From positions 36,001 to 100,000 of the forward strand of contig NZ_CAUJAN010000005.1 in NCBI RefSeq assembly GCF_963082495.1: a stretch of DNA of 64,000 nucleotides, given 5' to 3'. The notes below the pieces were generated by a model, which was not told where the DNA came from, ran no database searches, and worked only from the letters and a program-made list of their open reading frames with translations. A program made the translations under genes and the position numbers. Of this stretch, positions 49,442-60,556 are shown in pieces (positions within the stretch are counted from its first letter, which is position 1; each line of letters opens with the position of its first letter). The DNA is from Methanobrevibacter sp. V74. GTDB taxonomy: Archaea; Methanobacteriota; Methanobacteria; Methanobacteriales; Methanobacteriaceae.

Positions 49442-51307
49442 ATGGATTATGAAAAATTAGGATTGAAAATGGGACTTGAAATTCACCAACAATTAAACAG
49501 TCAACATAAATTATTCTGCCATTGTAAAACAGAACTTGTTGATGATGAATTTAGTGAACTTGTTCAGAGAAAATTAAGACCAACACAATCAGAGCTTGGA
49601 GAAATCGACAGAGCCGCACTTCAAGAATCTTTAAGAGGACTTAATTTCAAATATGAAAACTTTGAAAAACATACTTGTCTTGTTGAAAACGATGATGAGC
49701 CTCCTCACAGTTTAAATGAAGAAGCATTGGATATTTGTATTGTTATTGCTTGTTTAATGAACATGCATATTGTTGATGAATTTCATACTATGCGTAAACA
49801 AGTAATTGACGGAAGTAACACAGGAGGATTTCAAAGAACCGGAATGGTTGCAACTGATGGCTACTTAGATACCCCATATGGCAGAGTAGTTATCGAAAGC
49901 CTTGGTTTAGAAGAAGATGCTGCAAGAAGAGTTGAAACCAAAGACGGATTTACCGAATTTAGATTAGACCGTTTAGGAATCCCATTAGCAGAAATTACAA
50001 CAGACCCCTCAATGCATCACCCAGACCAAGTAAGGGAAGTTGCATATATGCTTGGTCAAATCTTAAGAAGCACCAACGTCAAAAGAGGTCTTGGAACAAT
50101 CAGACAAGATTTGAACATATCTATTGCAGAAGGTGCACGTGTAGAGATTAAAGGTGTGCAAGACTTGGATTTGATGGCCGAAATTGTTAATCGTGAAGTT
50201 CAAAGACAATTAGCATTAATTGACATTAAAAAACAATTAATTAAAAGAAATGCGGAAGTTTTAGAAGAGATTTACAATTTAGATGAATTGTTCAAAGATA
50301 CTGAATCTAAAATCTTAAAATCCGCTGAAACAATTAAAGCAGTTGTTTTAAAAGGATATGGTGGTTTAATTGGTGTTGAAGTCCAACCGGGCAGAAGATT
50401 CGGTACTGAAATTGCCAGTTATGCTAAAAAACGTGGAGTTTCAGGTATTTTCCATTCTGATGAACTTCCGGCCTACGGAATTACCCAAGATGAAGTTGAC
50501 AGAGCAAATGATTTCCTGAATATTGGTAAAGATGATGCATTTATTATTGTAGCTCACGACGAAGATATTGCAATATCTGCATTAGAAGAGGTTAAAAGAA
50601 GAGCTGAGTTAGGTTTAGATGGTGTTGTTGAAGAAACACGTAAAGCACTTGATGACGGTAACACCGAATACATGAGACCTCTTCCAACTGCAAACAGAAT
50701 GTATCTTGAAACTGACATTCCATTATTTAAAATTACAAATGACAGAATCAAACCTATTTTGGATAATTTACCTGAACTACCTGATGTTAAACAAGCTAGA
50801 ATTACTGAAGAGTATAATTTAAGTGAAGATTTAGCAACACAACTTGTTAAAAGACAAGAAGCTGATATGTTTGAAGACATCCTGGCTGATGTTAAGGTAG
50901 ATGCAACTCCTGTTGCTTCACTTCTTGCATATGATTTACGTGAAATCAAAAGAGAAGGATATGACATTGGAGTTTTAAGTCTCAATCACTTTAAAGATAT
51001 TTTTACTCTCTTAGCTGAAGGCAAAATTGCAAAAGACAGTGTTCGTAAATTAACAATCGAAACCATCAACACTCCGGATGTGGAAATTGGGGAAATTGCT
51101 GAGAAAAACAATCTAGTCATGATGAGTGATGAAGATGTCGGCAACATTATCGCTGATATTGTTGCTCAAAATGAAGGAATGGTAAAAGAACGTCAAATGG
51201 GAGCTATGGGTCCTTTAATGGGGATATGTATGAAAAAACTTAAAGGAAAAGCTGATGGCGGACTTGTTAATAAAATTGTACGTGAAGAAATTCAAAAATT
51301 AATTTAA
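49442..51307 (+). CDS. gatE: Glu-tRNA(Gln) amidotransferase subunit E
   Basis: This 621-residue GatB-related subunit binds Glu-tRNA(Gln) and performs the amidation. It begins [22 protein letters not shown] with the zinc-type Cys pattern. It contains [28 protein letters not shown] and [14 protein letters not shown], an inserted domain around residue 290-400 and a C-terminal GatB-tail. It forms an operon with gatD (12-base gap) and is followed by a terminator palindrome. Confidence 0.96.
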   Translation: MDYEKLGLKMGLEIHQQLNSQHKLFCHCKTELVDDEFSELVQRKLRPTQSELGEIDRAALQESLRGLNFKYENFEKHTCLVENDDEPPHSLNEEALDICIVIACLMNMHIVDEFHTMRKQVIDGSNTGGFQRTGMVATDGYLDTPYGRVVIESLGLEEDAARRVETKDGFTEFRLDRLGIPLAEITTDPSMHHPDQVREVAYMLGQILRSTNVKRGLGTIRQDLNISIAEGARVEIKGVQDLDLMAEIVNREVQRQLALIDIKKQLIKRNAEVLEEIYNLDELFKDTESKILKSAETIKAVVLKGYGGLIGVEVQPGRRFGTEIASYAKKRGVSGIFHSDELPAYGITQDEVDRANDFLNIGKDDAFIIVAHDEDIAISALEEVKRRAELGLDGVVEETRKALDDGNTEYMRPLPTANRMYLETDIPLFKITNDRIKPILDNLPELPDVKQARITEEYNLSEDLATQLVKRQEADMFEDILADVKVDATPVASLLAYDLREIKREGYDIGVLSLNHFKDIFTLLAEGKIAKDSVRKLTIETINTPDVEIGEIAEKNNLVMMSDEDVGNIIADIVAQNEGMVKERQMGAMGPLMGICMKKLKGKADGGLVNKIVREEIQKLI

Positions 51308-51308
51308 T

Positions 51309-51326
51309 GAAACTCATATGAGTTTC
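51309..51326 (+). terminator. Terminator palindrome after gatE
   Basis: GAAACTCATATGAGTTTC is a perfect 18-base palindrome beginning two bases after the gatE stop, followed by T-rich sequence. The next 180 bases, to the IS at 51511, hold nothing recognisable. Confidence 0.55.
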
Positions 51327-51510
51327 CAATTAATATTTTCTTTATTTCTAAATCTTCAGAATATATGTTGTTTCATCAACAAATAAAAGAATGTATTTTT
51401 GAGTTATTTTTGCTTTTGTAATATTTTTTTTAAGATTTCCTCTTTGTTTTCTGGAGATTCCTTAAAAAGAAATCAAGATGTGTCGAAATAAAAATTTTTT
51501 TAGAAGTAGA

Positions 51511-53291
51511 GTGTCCGCCAAAAATGATTTTTGAGTGTGGATTCTAGTAAATGGTCACATCAAGCTTTAATTGGTGTGTAGTGGATATACTTTCACAAAA
51601 ATCAACAATATCTTCTTTATTATTTTGTTCTCCTTGAATAAGATTATATAATCTTTTTATATTGTATGCTAGTGCATCTAGGTTGAGTCTTTCTCCGGTT
51701 TTTACCATTCCGATTACTATTTCTTGTTCTACATGGTATTGTTCTTTGAATATTCCGAATGGTCCTTCTACACTTGGTCTTTTTTTGAATTCTTCTTTAT
51801 ATTCTTCTTTTTCCATTTTGAAGAACATTGCTCTTTCTAATCTGCCCCACCGTTTTCTGTGATGGTTTTATGTGTTTGTTTGTCTGTTAAGCAGGATTTT
51901 CTGTGAATGCAGTATTTACATGCAGTATAATTGTTGTAGAGTCTTTTTATTTTGTCGGGTTTGTCTGGTTCTTCGTTTGGTTGTGTGTATTCTTTGTAGA
52001 AGTACATTGGTTGTCCTGATTGGCACATAAATAAGTCTAGGTCGGATATGTAGTAAAAGTGGTCTTTATGGAATTGGTTTGGATTTAATTTGCCTATTTT
52101 TTCTTTGGATTGTTTTCTTGTTGGTATTAATCCATCTATTCCTTTGTTTACAAAGTATGATAGGCTTATTTGATTTAAATATATTGTATCTGCACTCATG
52201 TGTTTTGGTACTTTTCCTATGTTGTTTATTGCTTTGTCAGCTACTTCTGGTAGTTGGTAATGGTCTGTAGGGTTTTGTGTGACGTTTAATGCGCAGATTA
52301 GTTTGGTGTCGTAATCGACTGCAGATTGGATATTATAAGCAACCATGGAAGTTTCCTTTTTTGCCTTTCATCATGCGTGCTTCAATATCATTCATTGGTA
52401 TTTTATCCTGTCCTGTGAATTTGAATTGAGTTCTGATGTCATATAATATTTCTAATTTTTCATCATTGGACATTTCCTTGTCATTTAGTATTTTTTGAGC
52501 TGGTTTATTGAGTTTTTCAAGCTTTTTAAGGTCAACTTCCAGTCCTTTGTAGAACTGGACCAGCAAATTGGTTTCTTTTTTGCTGATCATATTTTGGTTA
52601 GAATTGAATGCTTTTTTGATGGTCCCATCGACTACAACATGATTAAATTCAGTGAATCCTTTTTTTACGGCCATTTTTAATGTCATTTGAAGCAATACTT
52701 CATAATAACGTCCAAATTCATCACGATACCTTTGAATTGAACGTTCAGAGGGTTTAATTCTATCACAAACGAATTTATATATGTCATGGTACTTTGTCAT
52801 TTCTGCAATGACTCTAGCACTTTCAATATGGTCTATTTTTGCATAAGCACAAGTAATTTTAACATGGAACATGGAGGATATGAAGGCCTACCGCCTTTTT
52901 TCTTATTCTCTTTAATTCCCAAAATCGGATAAAATTCTTCAATAAAATCAACCACAAAACGAGAAATATGATTCTCTGGAACATTAAAATCATAAGTCCT
53001 AATGCCTAATTCAGCCTGATTCTTAATAACTTTCTTACTAACCATAAATAACCAACACATAATAACTCATATCTAATATAAAATATGTACATCATAGTAT
53101 ATAAATATTACTATTCTAAAAATGACTAAAATCAAATATAAATAAATCATTATAATCCATATTAAAAATTATTAATAATAAATAATTAAAATTAAATTCT
53201 AATTAATTTAATGAAAAAAATTAACAAAACAAGAAAATTATAACGCAGTTATAAAAAATTCAAAATAAAAAAAATTAGTTTTGGCGGACAC
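51511..53291 (-). mobile_element. IS1182-type insertion sequence with intact ends and broken transposase
   Basis: The element is bounded by perfect 13-base inverted repeats, GTGTCCGCCAAAA at 51511 and its complement ending at 53291. On the minus strand four pieces of one transposase occur in order. The N-terminus (start near 53045) has GIRTYDFNVPENHISRFVVDF, the next piece carries FNHVVVDGTIKKAFNSNQN with the first catalytic Asp, the third has AYNIQSAVDYDTKLICALNV and ADTIYLNQ, and the C-terminus is VEGPFGIFKEQYH-VEQE. Frames break near 52860, 52340 and 51832. The flanks share no target-site duplication, so a deletion probably followed insertion. Confidence 0.85.
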
Positions 53292-56200
53292 CCAATACGG
53301 CTATTAAAACAACTATTGTAATTGGAGGCGGAGGTGCAATCTACACTAGAGGAACTACGACAATTAAAAACTCTACATTTATAAATAACTTCGCTGATTT
53401 ATATGGTGGAGCTATTCTAATGGCAGGTGGAGATTTAAACGTGAAACAATCCTACTTTAAAGATAACAAAGTAGGTGCTGAAGGCAGTATGGCTTCTAAA
53501 GCTAAAGATATCCAAGTCCAATCTGGCGTATATTATTATAATTTCAATGTTGAATATTCTGTATTTGTATCCTCTACTCAAGAACATTTATTTGTAATGC
53601 ATAATGGTAATTTAGATTATGCTAATGTAAGTGGAGAATATAATTATTGGGGTTCAAATTCACAAAATGCAAATACAAATATTAAATTCACTAACCAATT
53701 AATTATTCAAGCAATCACTCAAACAACTCCAGTTCATGAAGGTGATAATGTTAAAATCAATGTTGAATTTAAAAATAGAGATGTTAATGGCGTAATTTCA
53801 ACTTTAAAAGAAAATGTACATGAATACACTTTAGATGTATCATCTGGTTTAAATGAAATTTGCCCAGTTGTCACTATTGCTAATAATATCGGACAAATAG
53901 ATTATCATGCTAAAAATATTGGGGAAGAAACAATCACTATTAGAGGATATACTTACTCATTCAAAGTATTAAAATTAAATAAAGAGAATGCGAACCCTAA
54001 TATTGTAATTAATTCAGGTTATAGAACCCTCATTGTTGTTAATGTCCCAATTGACTTAGCTAATAATGTTACAATATGTGTAAACGGTATATCTTACTCA
54101 AGAGCTAATATTAATGGTAATGTAACCTTAGAAATATACACAATTCCAAATATTTATAATGTTAATGTAAGCTATGAGGGTGATGACAAGTATAATCCAT
54201 TTTCTAAACTTGATTCATTTAAAGTTGATAAATATGATTCTAATGTAGTTGTTGTGGCTGATAACATTTACAGTGGTGAAAATGCTATTATAAATGTCAC
54301 TGTTAATCCAGCTACTACCGGTAGTGTAACTATTACAGTTGATGCAAAACAATTCACAAAACAACTCGTGAATGGCTCATGTAGCTTTAATATTTCAGGT
54401 TTATACATCAAAGATTATGAAAATAAATTACAAGTTTATAGAGTTATAGCTAAATTCAATGGAAATAATTTATATGATGAAAGTACTGGTATAACTTCAT
54501 TTAACGTGACTAAAAAACCTACAGAACCGATTATTCCTGAAAAAGAAAAAGGTTATGCTGTTATTTATGTAACTCCTGGTGAAAATTCAAAAATCCTTAT
54601 TAGAGTTCCATATAACTTAAAAAACAATGTTACAGTTAAAGTTAACGATGTTGAATATTCATTATCTGAAAATGAAGGAAAAGTTGTATTAACTTTTCCA
54701 ACTAATAAAACAGGTAATTATACCGTCTCTGTAGATTATGCTGGAGATGAGAATGTAACTAATTTCACAGGTTTTGCTACCTTCAAAGTTGATGATTATC
54801 TCTGGTTTATTGATGATGTTGCATATAGGTCAATTTATGATGCTGTAGCTGCAGCTAAAACTGGTGATGTTATTAAAGGCACTCCTGGTGTTTATGAAAT
54901 TTATTCAACAATAGATATTGGTCATAGATATATGCCAATTGAACCATGGTCAGTAAATAAAACTGTTACCATTACTTCACTAAATAGTCAATCAGTCATA
55001 TTTAAATGTGATTCCCGTAGAATTTTCTTTGTAGATATTGGTTCTGATTTAACCTTGAAAAACTTAATATTTGAAGGAGCAAACCTTAAATATGGTGATG
55101 GTGGTGCTGTTGAAAATATGTATGATTCTAACTTAACCATTGAAAATTGTACCTTTAAAAATTTAAGTGCTGATAGAGGTGGAGCAATATTTGTATGGGG
55201 CAATACTACTATTAAAGACTCTAAATTTATAAATAATAAAGGTAAACTTGGTGGAGCAATATTTGTCTTAGGTTCATCATCTGTTAGTGGATCATTTATT
55301 GTTGACAATGTTGAATTTATAAATAACACAGCTACTTCCTTTGGTGGTGCACTCTATTTCGAGGGTTCAAACTGTTATGATGGATTTATTAAAAATTCAA
55401 AATTCATAGATAACGTTGGAAACTGGAGAGGTGGAGCAATTTATCTTTCATATTCCAACATGACCATTGATAACACAATTTTCAATGGTAATAAAGCTAT
55501 TAGTGAAAATTATGAAGTAGAAATTAAAGAAGGTGTAGTAACTGGTCCTTGTGGATGTATAATTGATACTAGTGATGTAGTTGTTAGAAATGCAACAGCA
55601 CATATTGATGCGGTAGGTGGAGCAATTTATGTATCTAATTATGCCAATGAATTTATTTCAAACTCTCAATTTAATAAGAATGTTGCTGAGTTTGGTGGTG
55701 CTTTGGGATTAAGCAATTCTATCACTGGAATTACATCTAATGGTGTTACAACATGGACTACTCATTGGACTACAATCAATAACTGTACATTTAAAGAAAA
55801 TGAAGCTAACATTTCTGCTGGTGCAATTTACATTGGTTATAGTGGAGTGCCATATGTAAACATATCAAATTCAGAATTTGATTCAAATGTAGCTCCAGAT
55901 AGTTCTGCAATATTAAATGATTTTGGAGCATTAAATATTAATAATACTGAATTTAAAAATCATGTAAATAAAAATGGCACATTAATTACAACATTCGGTA
56001 CTTTAAACATGATAGAAGAATTTAATGCGGTAACTGTAATTGAAAATTCAAGATTTATAAATAATAAAGTTGAAAGTGATATTTACCAATCGAACCAATG
56101 GACTGTTTTAAATTTAACTGATTCTATTTTTGATGGTGAAAACACAATATTAACTAATAGAGGTTTAACAACATTATCTAATGTTAGCGAAATCAATAAA

Positions 56201-56892
56201 ATTAGTTCAAAACCCGCTATTGTTAATTATGGAACACTAAGATTATTTGAATATTCATTTTTAAGTTCTGTTTATAATAATGGAACATTAACTGGATATA
56301 AAAATTCAAGTGATATGCCTAATAGTAAAGTTCCAACTAAATTTTCATTTAGTAATACTAAACTTGTTTATACAAAAATGGTGGAAAACAACTTATAATT
56401 ACTTTAAAAGACAGTAACAATAAAATTGTTTCAGACGCTAACATTGTAGTTACATTAAATAACAAAGTTTATAAATTAACTACAAATAAGAAAGGACAAG
56501 TTTCAATACTGGCCAATATTGTTCCAAAAACCTACAATATTAAATTGAGTTTTGCTGGAAACGATGAATACAACAGTGTTTCTTCTTCTGTTAAAATTGT
56601 TGTGAAAAAAGCTACTCCTAAATTAACTATATCTAATAAACCTTTTAAAGTTAAAGCAAAATATAAGAAAATAACTGCTACTTTGAAAAATAATAAAGGT
56701 AAGGCTCTTAAAAAGGCTAGAATTACTTTAAAAATAAAAGGCAAAATTTACAAGGCTAAAACCAATAAAAGAGGTGTTGCTACATTTAAAGTAAAAGTTA
56801 ATAAAAAAGGAACTTATAATGCTATAGTTAAATTTGGCGGAAGTAACTACTATAAATCACTTACAAAAAAAGTAAAAGTTAAAATTAAATAG
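53292..56892 (+). pseudogene. Headless adhesin-like protein next to the IS
   Basis: An adhesin frame starts abruptly at the right end of the IS: IKTTIVIGGGGAIYT, with no start codon or signal peptide. The first ATG at 53420 is internal to a beta-helix repeat. The open frame (992 residues from 53420) has Ig-like domains at about 70-470. A beta-helix region at about 480-950 has repeated FINN and GGAIF/GGAIY turns. It breaks at 56398; one missing A in a five-A run (56374-56378) would join it to a C-terminal frame of Ig-like, Lys-rich domains (KVKAKYKKITATLKNNKG) ending 56892. The gene has lost its 5' end and cannot be exported as it stands. Confidence 0.82.
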
Positions 56893-57560
56893 AGATTAAT
56901 TTCTCTATTATTCTCTTTTTGTGCGACAAGCAATTATCTTTTAAATTTTGTTATACGGGCTCATTTTTTTTGAGAGTTTTATGTCAGTACAACTATTAAT
57001 ATATTGTTAACCTTGCTATATGGATTATTCTCACTTGAAACTGCATCACTGACAACAGTAGGGAATTGCATGATAGTTTAAATTCTAATCTAATCATTAC
57101 ACAGATATTGTCTTTATTTGAGATGATATTTGATTGATGGCGAGAGAAAGACTAGCATGGTTAATGTTAAATGAACTTATATAAGCATCGTTAAGAAAGT
57201 CGACAGACAAAAGGTGTTGGAAAAACTGTCGTTAATACACATAGGCCATACAGATTAAAAAGGAACATATATCGGTTATAGCCCATAGGCGTATTGATTT
57301 AATGGTAGAGGCTAAACTCAAGCTGTATCTGACAGAAGATGAACTTGGTAAGTCCAGAATTGCCCCATTTCTTTTTTTTTATGATGAGTAGGGTGGCTTT
57401 GAGGAAGTCTGATGTTCTTTTCTGGATAAAGGATTCTGAGAAAGCAAAAAGGCCAATTGGTCTAAAAACAGTGAAAAAATGATAAATAATAACTATGACG
57501 AATATGCTGATTTCAGAAGGTGCATAACACGAATGATAAAACAAAATGTATCTTTAAATG
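56893..57560. other. Degenerate region after the adhesin
   Basis: A weak stem (AGAGA...TCTCT) right after the adhesin stop could terminate it. The rest holds no intact gene. Between 57290 and 57560 short coding-like runs are seen on the plus strand (VEAKLKLYLTEDELGKSRI, then VALRKSDVLFWIKDSEKAK), interrupted by stops. They look like one decayed protein that I do not recognise. Base composition is slightly richer in G and C than the surroundings. Confidence 0.35.
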
Positions 57561-57589
57561 CGATTGAGGATTGGTTTAAGTAATGAAAA

Positions 57590-58000
57590 CTGGAAAATAA
57601 ATATAATTTTGATGTTCATTCTGCTGAACTATTCGGAAATTGTATATTATGAATATGATGGGCCAATATGTACTAAATGTGGAAGTTCAATGAACAGTAA
57701 TGGTTCATATCGAGTCAAACCTAATAAATGGGAGAGAATACGTAAAAAAAGAATATATTTGTCCAAATTGTAATAAAAACAAAAGTCACTAATCTAGAAA
57801 ATTTCATCAAAAGATATTCCACATTATACCCGTTTTATTTGTGATTTAGGATTTAATCATCAAAGATGCACTTTCCATGCAATGAAAAATCTAATGGACA
57901 AAATAATAAAGAAACATAAAGAATAAGAAAACTCAAAGAAGTATTATGTAATATTTGCAGAACAAACCAAATATTAAATGATGATTTCTACAAGGTTCAA
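57590..58000 (+). mobile_element. ISM1-like transposase remnant joined to an IS4/IS5 tail
   Basis: At 57590-57775 the plus strand reads NFDVHSAELFGNCI, then a zinc-ribbon EYDGPICTKCGSSMNSNGSYR and KEYICPNC, broken by frameshifts. Near 57845-57915 HQRCTFHAMKNLMDKII follows, the MULE-like catalytic region. This pattern fits the ISM1-type (ISNCY) transposase known from M. smithii (from memory, not checked). From about 57925 the frame RKLKEVLCNICRTNQI matches the tail of the IS4/IS5-type copies, ending with ATTTCTACAAGGTT at 57984-57997. It is therefore a patchwork of two dead elements. Confidence 0.6.
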
Positions 58001-58034
58001 ATTTTATAAAAATATATTTCTTGATTACCATAAA

Positions 58035-58118
58035 TTTAGGTTTGCCTAAAAAATAGAAAGCTTTATATACTACTTAAGCAAAACTATAAAGTAGAGCTTA
58101 AATTTAGGTTTACCTAAA
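58035..58118 (+). promoter_or_regulatory. Promoter flanked by two metal-regulator-like palindromes
   Basis: Two palindromes, TTTAGGTTTGCCTAAA (58035-58050) and TTTAGGTTTACCTAAA (58103-58118), differ by one base in the spacer. Between them lies a TATA box, TTTATATA at 58062-58069. Transcription should start near 58090-58095, so one palindrome is upstream of the TATA box and the other just downstream of the start. The TTAGG-N4-CCTAA form resembles DtxR/IdeR/MntR operators; regulator and metal are inferred. No gene with a start codon follows before 58374. Confidence 0.6.
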
Positions 58119-58302
58119 TAACTCTCACATTATTAGTCAAATAATAATACTCTCCAAAATTAGAATGTGTTAAATTAGATTTCTCACAATTCTCTAATTT
58201 GATACAAGTCGTTAGGAAAATTTAAAAAAATCTGCCAAAATATAATTTTCCTCAATTCAAGGTGTTTAACATGTCGATTAAACACCTGTTATCTCTCTTT
58301 TT
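58092..58302 (+). ncRNA. Candidate structured RNA ending at a terminator
   Basis: The stretch downstream of the paired palindromes contains no open frame worth calling but has three possible hairpins. They are ATTATTA/TAATAAT (58131-58150), AAATTAGA/TCTAATTT (58172-58200) and a perfect 10-bp stem AGGTGTTTAA/TTAAACACCT (58260-58287). The last is followed by TTATCTCTCTTTTT, which looks like a terminator. A ~200-nt RNA under metal control, or a leader left after gene loss, would both fit. AT-richness makes the first hairpins weak evidence. Confidence 0.35.
58260..58302 (+). terminator. Strong stem-loop terminator upstream of trxB
   Basis: AGGTGTTTAA and TTAAACACCT form a perfect 10-bp stem with an 8-base loop, followed by a CTCTCTTTTT tract at 58293-58302. 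It separates the orphan promoter from trxB, whose own start follows 72 bases later. Confidence 0.6.
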
Positions 58303-58373
58303 AGAACCAATTTTCAGATATTAACCTAACTATTTTTAAATTATAATTGCCAATATTAATTTGAGGTTATACC

Positions 58374-59288
58374 ATGGAGAAATATGACATCATTATTATT
58401 GGAGCAGGTCCTGGCGGATTAACTGCAGGAATATATGCTGGTCGTCAAGGAACTAAAAACTTGATAATTGATAAAGATATGGCAGGCGGAATTGGTCGTG
58501 AAGTTCCTGAAATGGAAAATTACCCTGGTTTTGATAACATTTCAGGTTTAGAGTTAATAGAAAAAATGAAGGCACAAGCTATTAAAAACAATGAACTTCA
58601 TGAAATGGAAAATGTGGAAGAAATAACAAAAGATGATTCAGAATACCGCTTCACCGTTAAAACCGATAAAGACCAATATCAAACTAAATCTATTATATTG
58701 GCAACTGGAAGCTCCCGTAAGCAATTAAATGTAAAAGGTGAAGATGAATTTAAAGGAAAAGGTGTAAGCTATTGTGCAACCTGTGACGGATTCTTCTTTG
58801 CTGGAAGGGACATAATCATTGTAGGGGGCGGAAACAGCGCACTTCAAGAAGCAATTTACCTTAAAAATCTAGGAGCCAATGTTACAATCATTCACAGAGG
58901 AGATGAATTTAGAGCTCAGAAACAATTAAAGGATCAAATTAAAGAGTCAGGTATAAATTTTATCCTTAATGCAGTTGTAGAAGAAATCAAAGGTGATATT
59001 CTTGTTGAATCAGTTACTATAAAAGATACGCAAACCGGTGCGTTAATGAATCTTCCAACTAATGGAATATTTGTAAGCGTAGGTTATATTCCCCATACTG
59101 AACTTGCAGAACAACTAGATGTTCAACTAAATGAAACAGGACATATACTCACTGATAAAAATCAAAAAACTAATATTGACTATGTTTATGCTATTGGTGA
59201 TGTATGTGTTGGATTAAAACAATGGGTTGTTGCATGTGGTGAAGGTGCGGTTGCTGCAACTTCCGTGTTTCTAGACCTTCAAAATTAA
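58374..59288 (+). CDS. trxB: Thioredoxin reductase
   Basis: The 304-residue flavoprotein has an FAD-binding motif IIGAGPGGLTAGIYAGRQG at the start, the redox-active CATCDGFFFAG near residues 135-145, the pyridine-nucleotide motif IIVGGGNSALQEAIYL near 152-167, and YAIGDVC near 279-285. It reduces thioredoxin; in methanogens the donor may be F420H2 or NADPH. GAGGT precedes the ATG. Confidence 0.93.
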   Translation: MEKYDIIIIGAGPGGLTAGIYAGRQGTKNLIIDKDMAGGIGREVPEMENYPGFDNISGLELIEKMKAQAIKNNELHEMENVEEITKDDSEYRFTVKTDKDQYQTKSIILATGSSRKQLNVKGEDEFKGKGVSYCATCDGFFFAGRDIIIVGGGNSALQEAIYLKNLGANVTIIHRGDEFRAQKQLKDQIKESGINFILNAVVEEIKGDILVESVTIKDTQTGALMNLPTNGIFVSVGYIPHTELAEQLDVQLNETGHILTDKNQKTNIDYVYAIGDVCVGLKQWVVACGEGAVAATSVFLDLQN

Positions 59289-59433
59289 TTATAATGGCTT
59301 TGCAAGTATATGTAAATAAAGAATGCTATAATTAATACAACAAATAAAGGCAATAACCACATAAATACCTGAAGTAATAAAACAAAGCTATTAATATTGC
59401 AACTATAATAAATATTAAATCTCTAAGTTCCAT
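59285..59433 (-). pseudogene. Small two-helix membrane protein, frameshifted
   Basis: On the minus strand an ATG at 59433 lies about 25 bases after TTTATATA (near 59458-59465), so the message would be almost leaderless. It reads MELRDLIFIIVAILIALFYY. Near 59370 the frame shifts by one base into FMWLLPLFVVLIIAFF and IYIYLQSHYN, ending at 59285 against trxB. Joined, the product would have about 49 residues and two helices. The first frame alone gives 33 residues. Family unknown. Confidence 0.4.
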
Positions 59434-59488
59434 GTAATACAAATATATTAACGGTAATATATAAAGTTTAATGAATTATCATCACACT

Positions 59489-59657
59489 CTCTTTCAAAAA
59501 CTTTTGTGATAAATAGTTTTTTCGATTAATCTATTCATTTGAAATTTTCAAAATAACTGATTGATTAGCTTTAAATTATAAAATAACTCCAAATATTAAG
59601 AAAAAGTTTTTAATAAAAAACTTGCAGATATTTAAATCACCTAAGTTTTTGAAATAG
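59489..59657. repeat. MITE-like element, copy B
   Basis: A 169-base unit nearly identical to the one at 5642-5812, with ends CTCTTTCAAAAACTT (59489-59503) and AAGTTTTTGAAATAG (59643-59657). The right repeat has one mismatch. It has no adjacent transposase, which supports mobility of the small unit by itself. It lies between the small membrane gene and guaAA. Confidence 0.75.
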
Positions 59658-59728
59658 CCAATGCTCAATAAACTATATATAAATACAAACACCAAAAATA
59701 ATATCATTATATTTTGATGGAGTATAAC

Positions 59729-60286
59729 ATGACAATTTTAGTGATTAATAATAAAGGCCAATATAATCATAGAATTCAGAGAAGTTTGCAATACCTCAAT
59801 ATCCCGTCTGAAATAGTTTCAAACACTCTTTCAATAGAAGAAATTGAAGCTAAAAATCCAACTGGATTAATTTTAGGTGGAGGTCCGTCTCTTGAAGATG
59901 CTGGAAATAGTGAGGAATACATTAAGCATTTTGACACTCCGATTTTAGGAATTTGTTTAGGCCACCAATTAATTGCAAAAACATATGGTGGCGAAGTCAC
60001 AACGTCTGACACTGAAAGTTATGCTCAAGTTAAAATTAATATTAATGATGATGAAAACTTATTTAAAGGACTTGCCCCTGAAATGGATGTTTGGTCTTCA
60101 CATAAAGATGAAGTAAAAACAATCCCTGATGAATTTAAAGTCTTAGCTAGTTCAAACTTATGCGATGTCGAATCCTTTAAACATGCAAAAAAAGATGTTT
60201 ACGGAATACAATTCCATCCAGAAGTGCATCATACTCTAAAAGGAGAAATAATATTTAAAAATTTTTACGAAATATGTCAAAAATAG
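59729..60286 (+). CDS. guaAA: GMP synthase glutaminase subunit
   Basis: The 185-residue class I glutamine amidotransferase has the catalytic Cys in [18 protein letters not shown] and the His-Glu pair in [11 protein letters not shown]. It supplies ammonia to GuaAB for GMP synthesis; the split form is archaeal. I start it at 59729 after GGAG rather than at an ATG 12 or 15 bases earlier. Two small gaps connect it with guaAB in one unit. Confidence 0.94.
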   Translation: MTILVINNKGQYNHRIQRSLQYLNIPSEIVSNTLSIEEIEAKNPTGLILGGGPSLEDAGNSEEYIKHFDTPILGICLGHQLIAKTYGGEVTTSDTESYAQVKININDDENLFKGLAPEMDVWSSHKDEVKTIPDEFKVLASSNLCDVESFKHAKKDVYGIQFHPEVHHTLKGEIIFKNFYEICQK

Positions 60287-60294
60287 GTGTAATT

Positions 60295-60555
60295 ATGATT
60301 GATAACGCTGATGATTTAAGAGATAAAGCAAATGAATTTAAAATTGGATTGAAAAAACAATATGTTACCCTCCCAATCGGTGATGGAGAATATGATTTTA
60401 AAATCTCAGGTATTGGTGCTAAATCTGTAAAATTAGAAAAATTTGTTAAATTTGATGATATCTTTGAAGCTATTGAATCAGGAAATGACAATGGGCTTGA
60501 AGCTATGATTAAACAAATTATTGAAGATTACGAAGAAGATGAAGAAGAGGAATAA
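60295..60555 (+). CDS. Small conserved protein between guaAA and guaAB
   Basis: The 86-residue acidic protein ([20 protein letters not shown] at the start, YEEDEEEE at the end) has no motif I recognise. It starts 8 bases after guaAA, with AGGTGT as ribosome site, and ends one base before the guaAB start. Position between the two GMP synthase genes suggests a partner or regulator of that enzyme (inference). Confidence 0.75.
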   Translation: MIDNADDLRDKANEFKIGLKKQYVTLPIGDGEYDFKISGIGAKSVKLEKFVKFDDIFEAIESGNDNGLEAMIKQIIEDYEEDEEEE

Positions 60556-60556
60556 A

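Noticed and set aside
50554-50985. 143-residue minus-strand frame in gatE
   Set aside because: Antisense shadow of a strongly supported essential gene.
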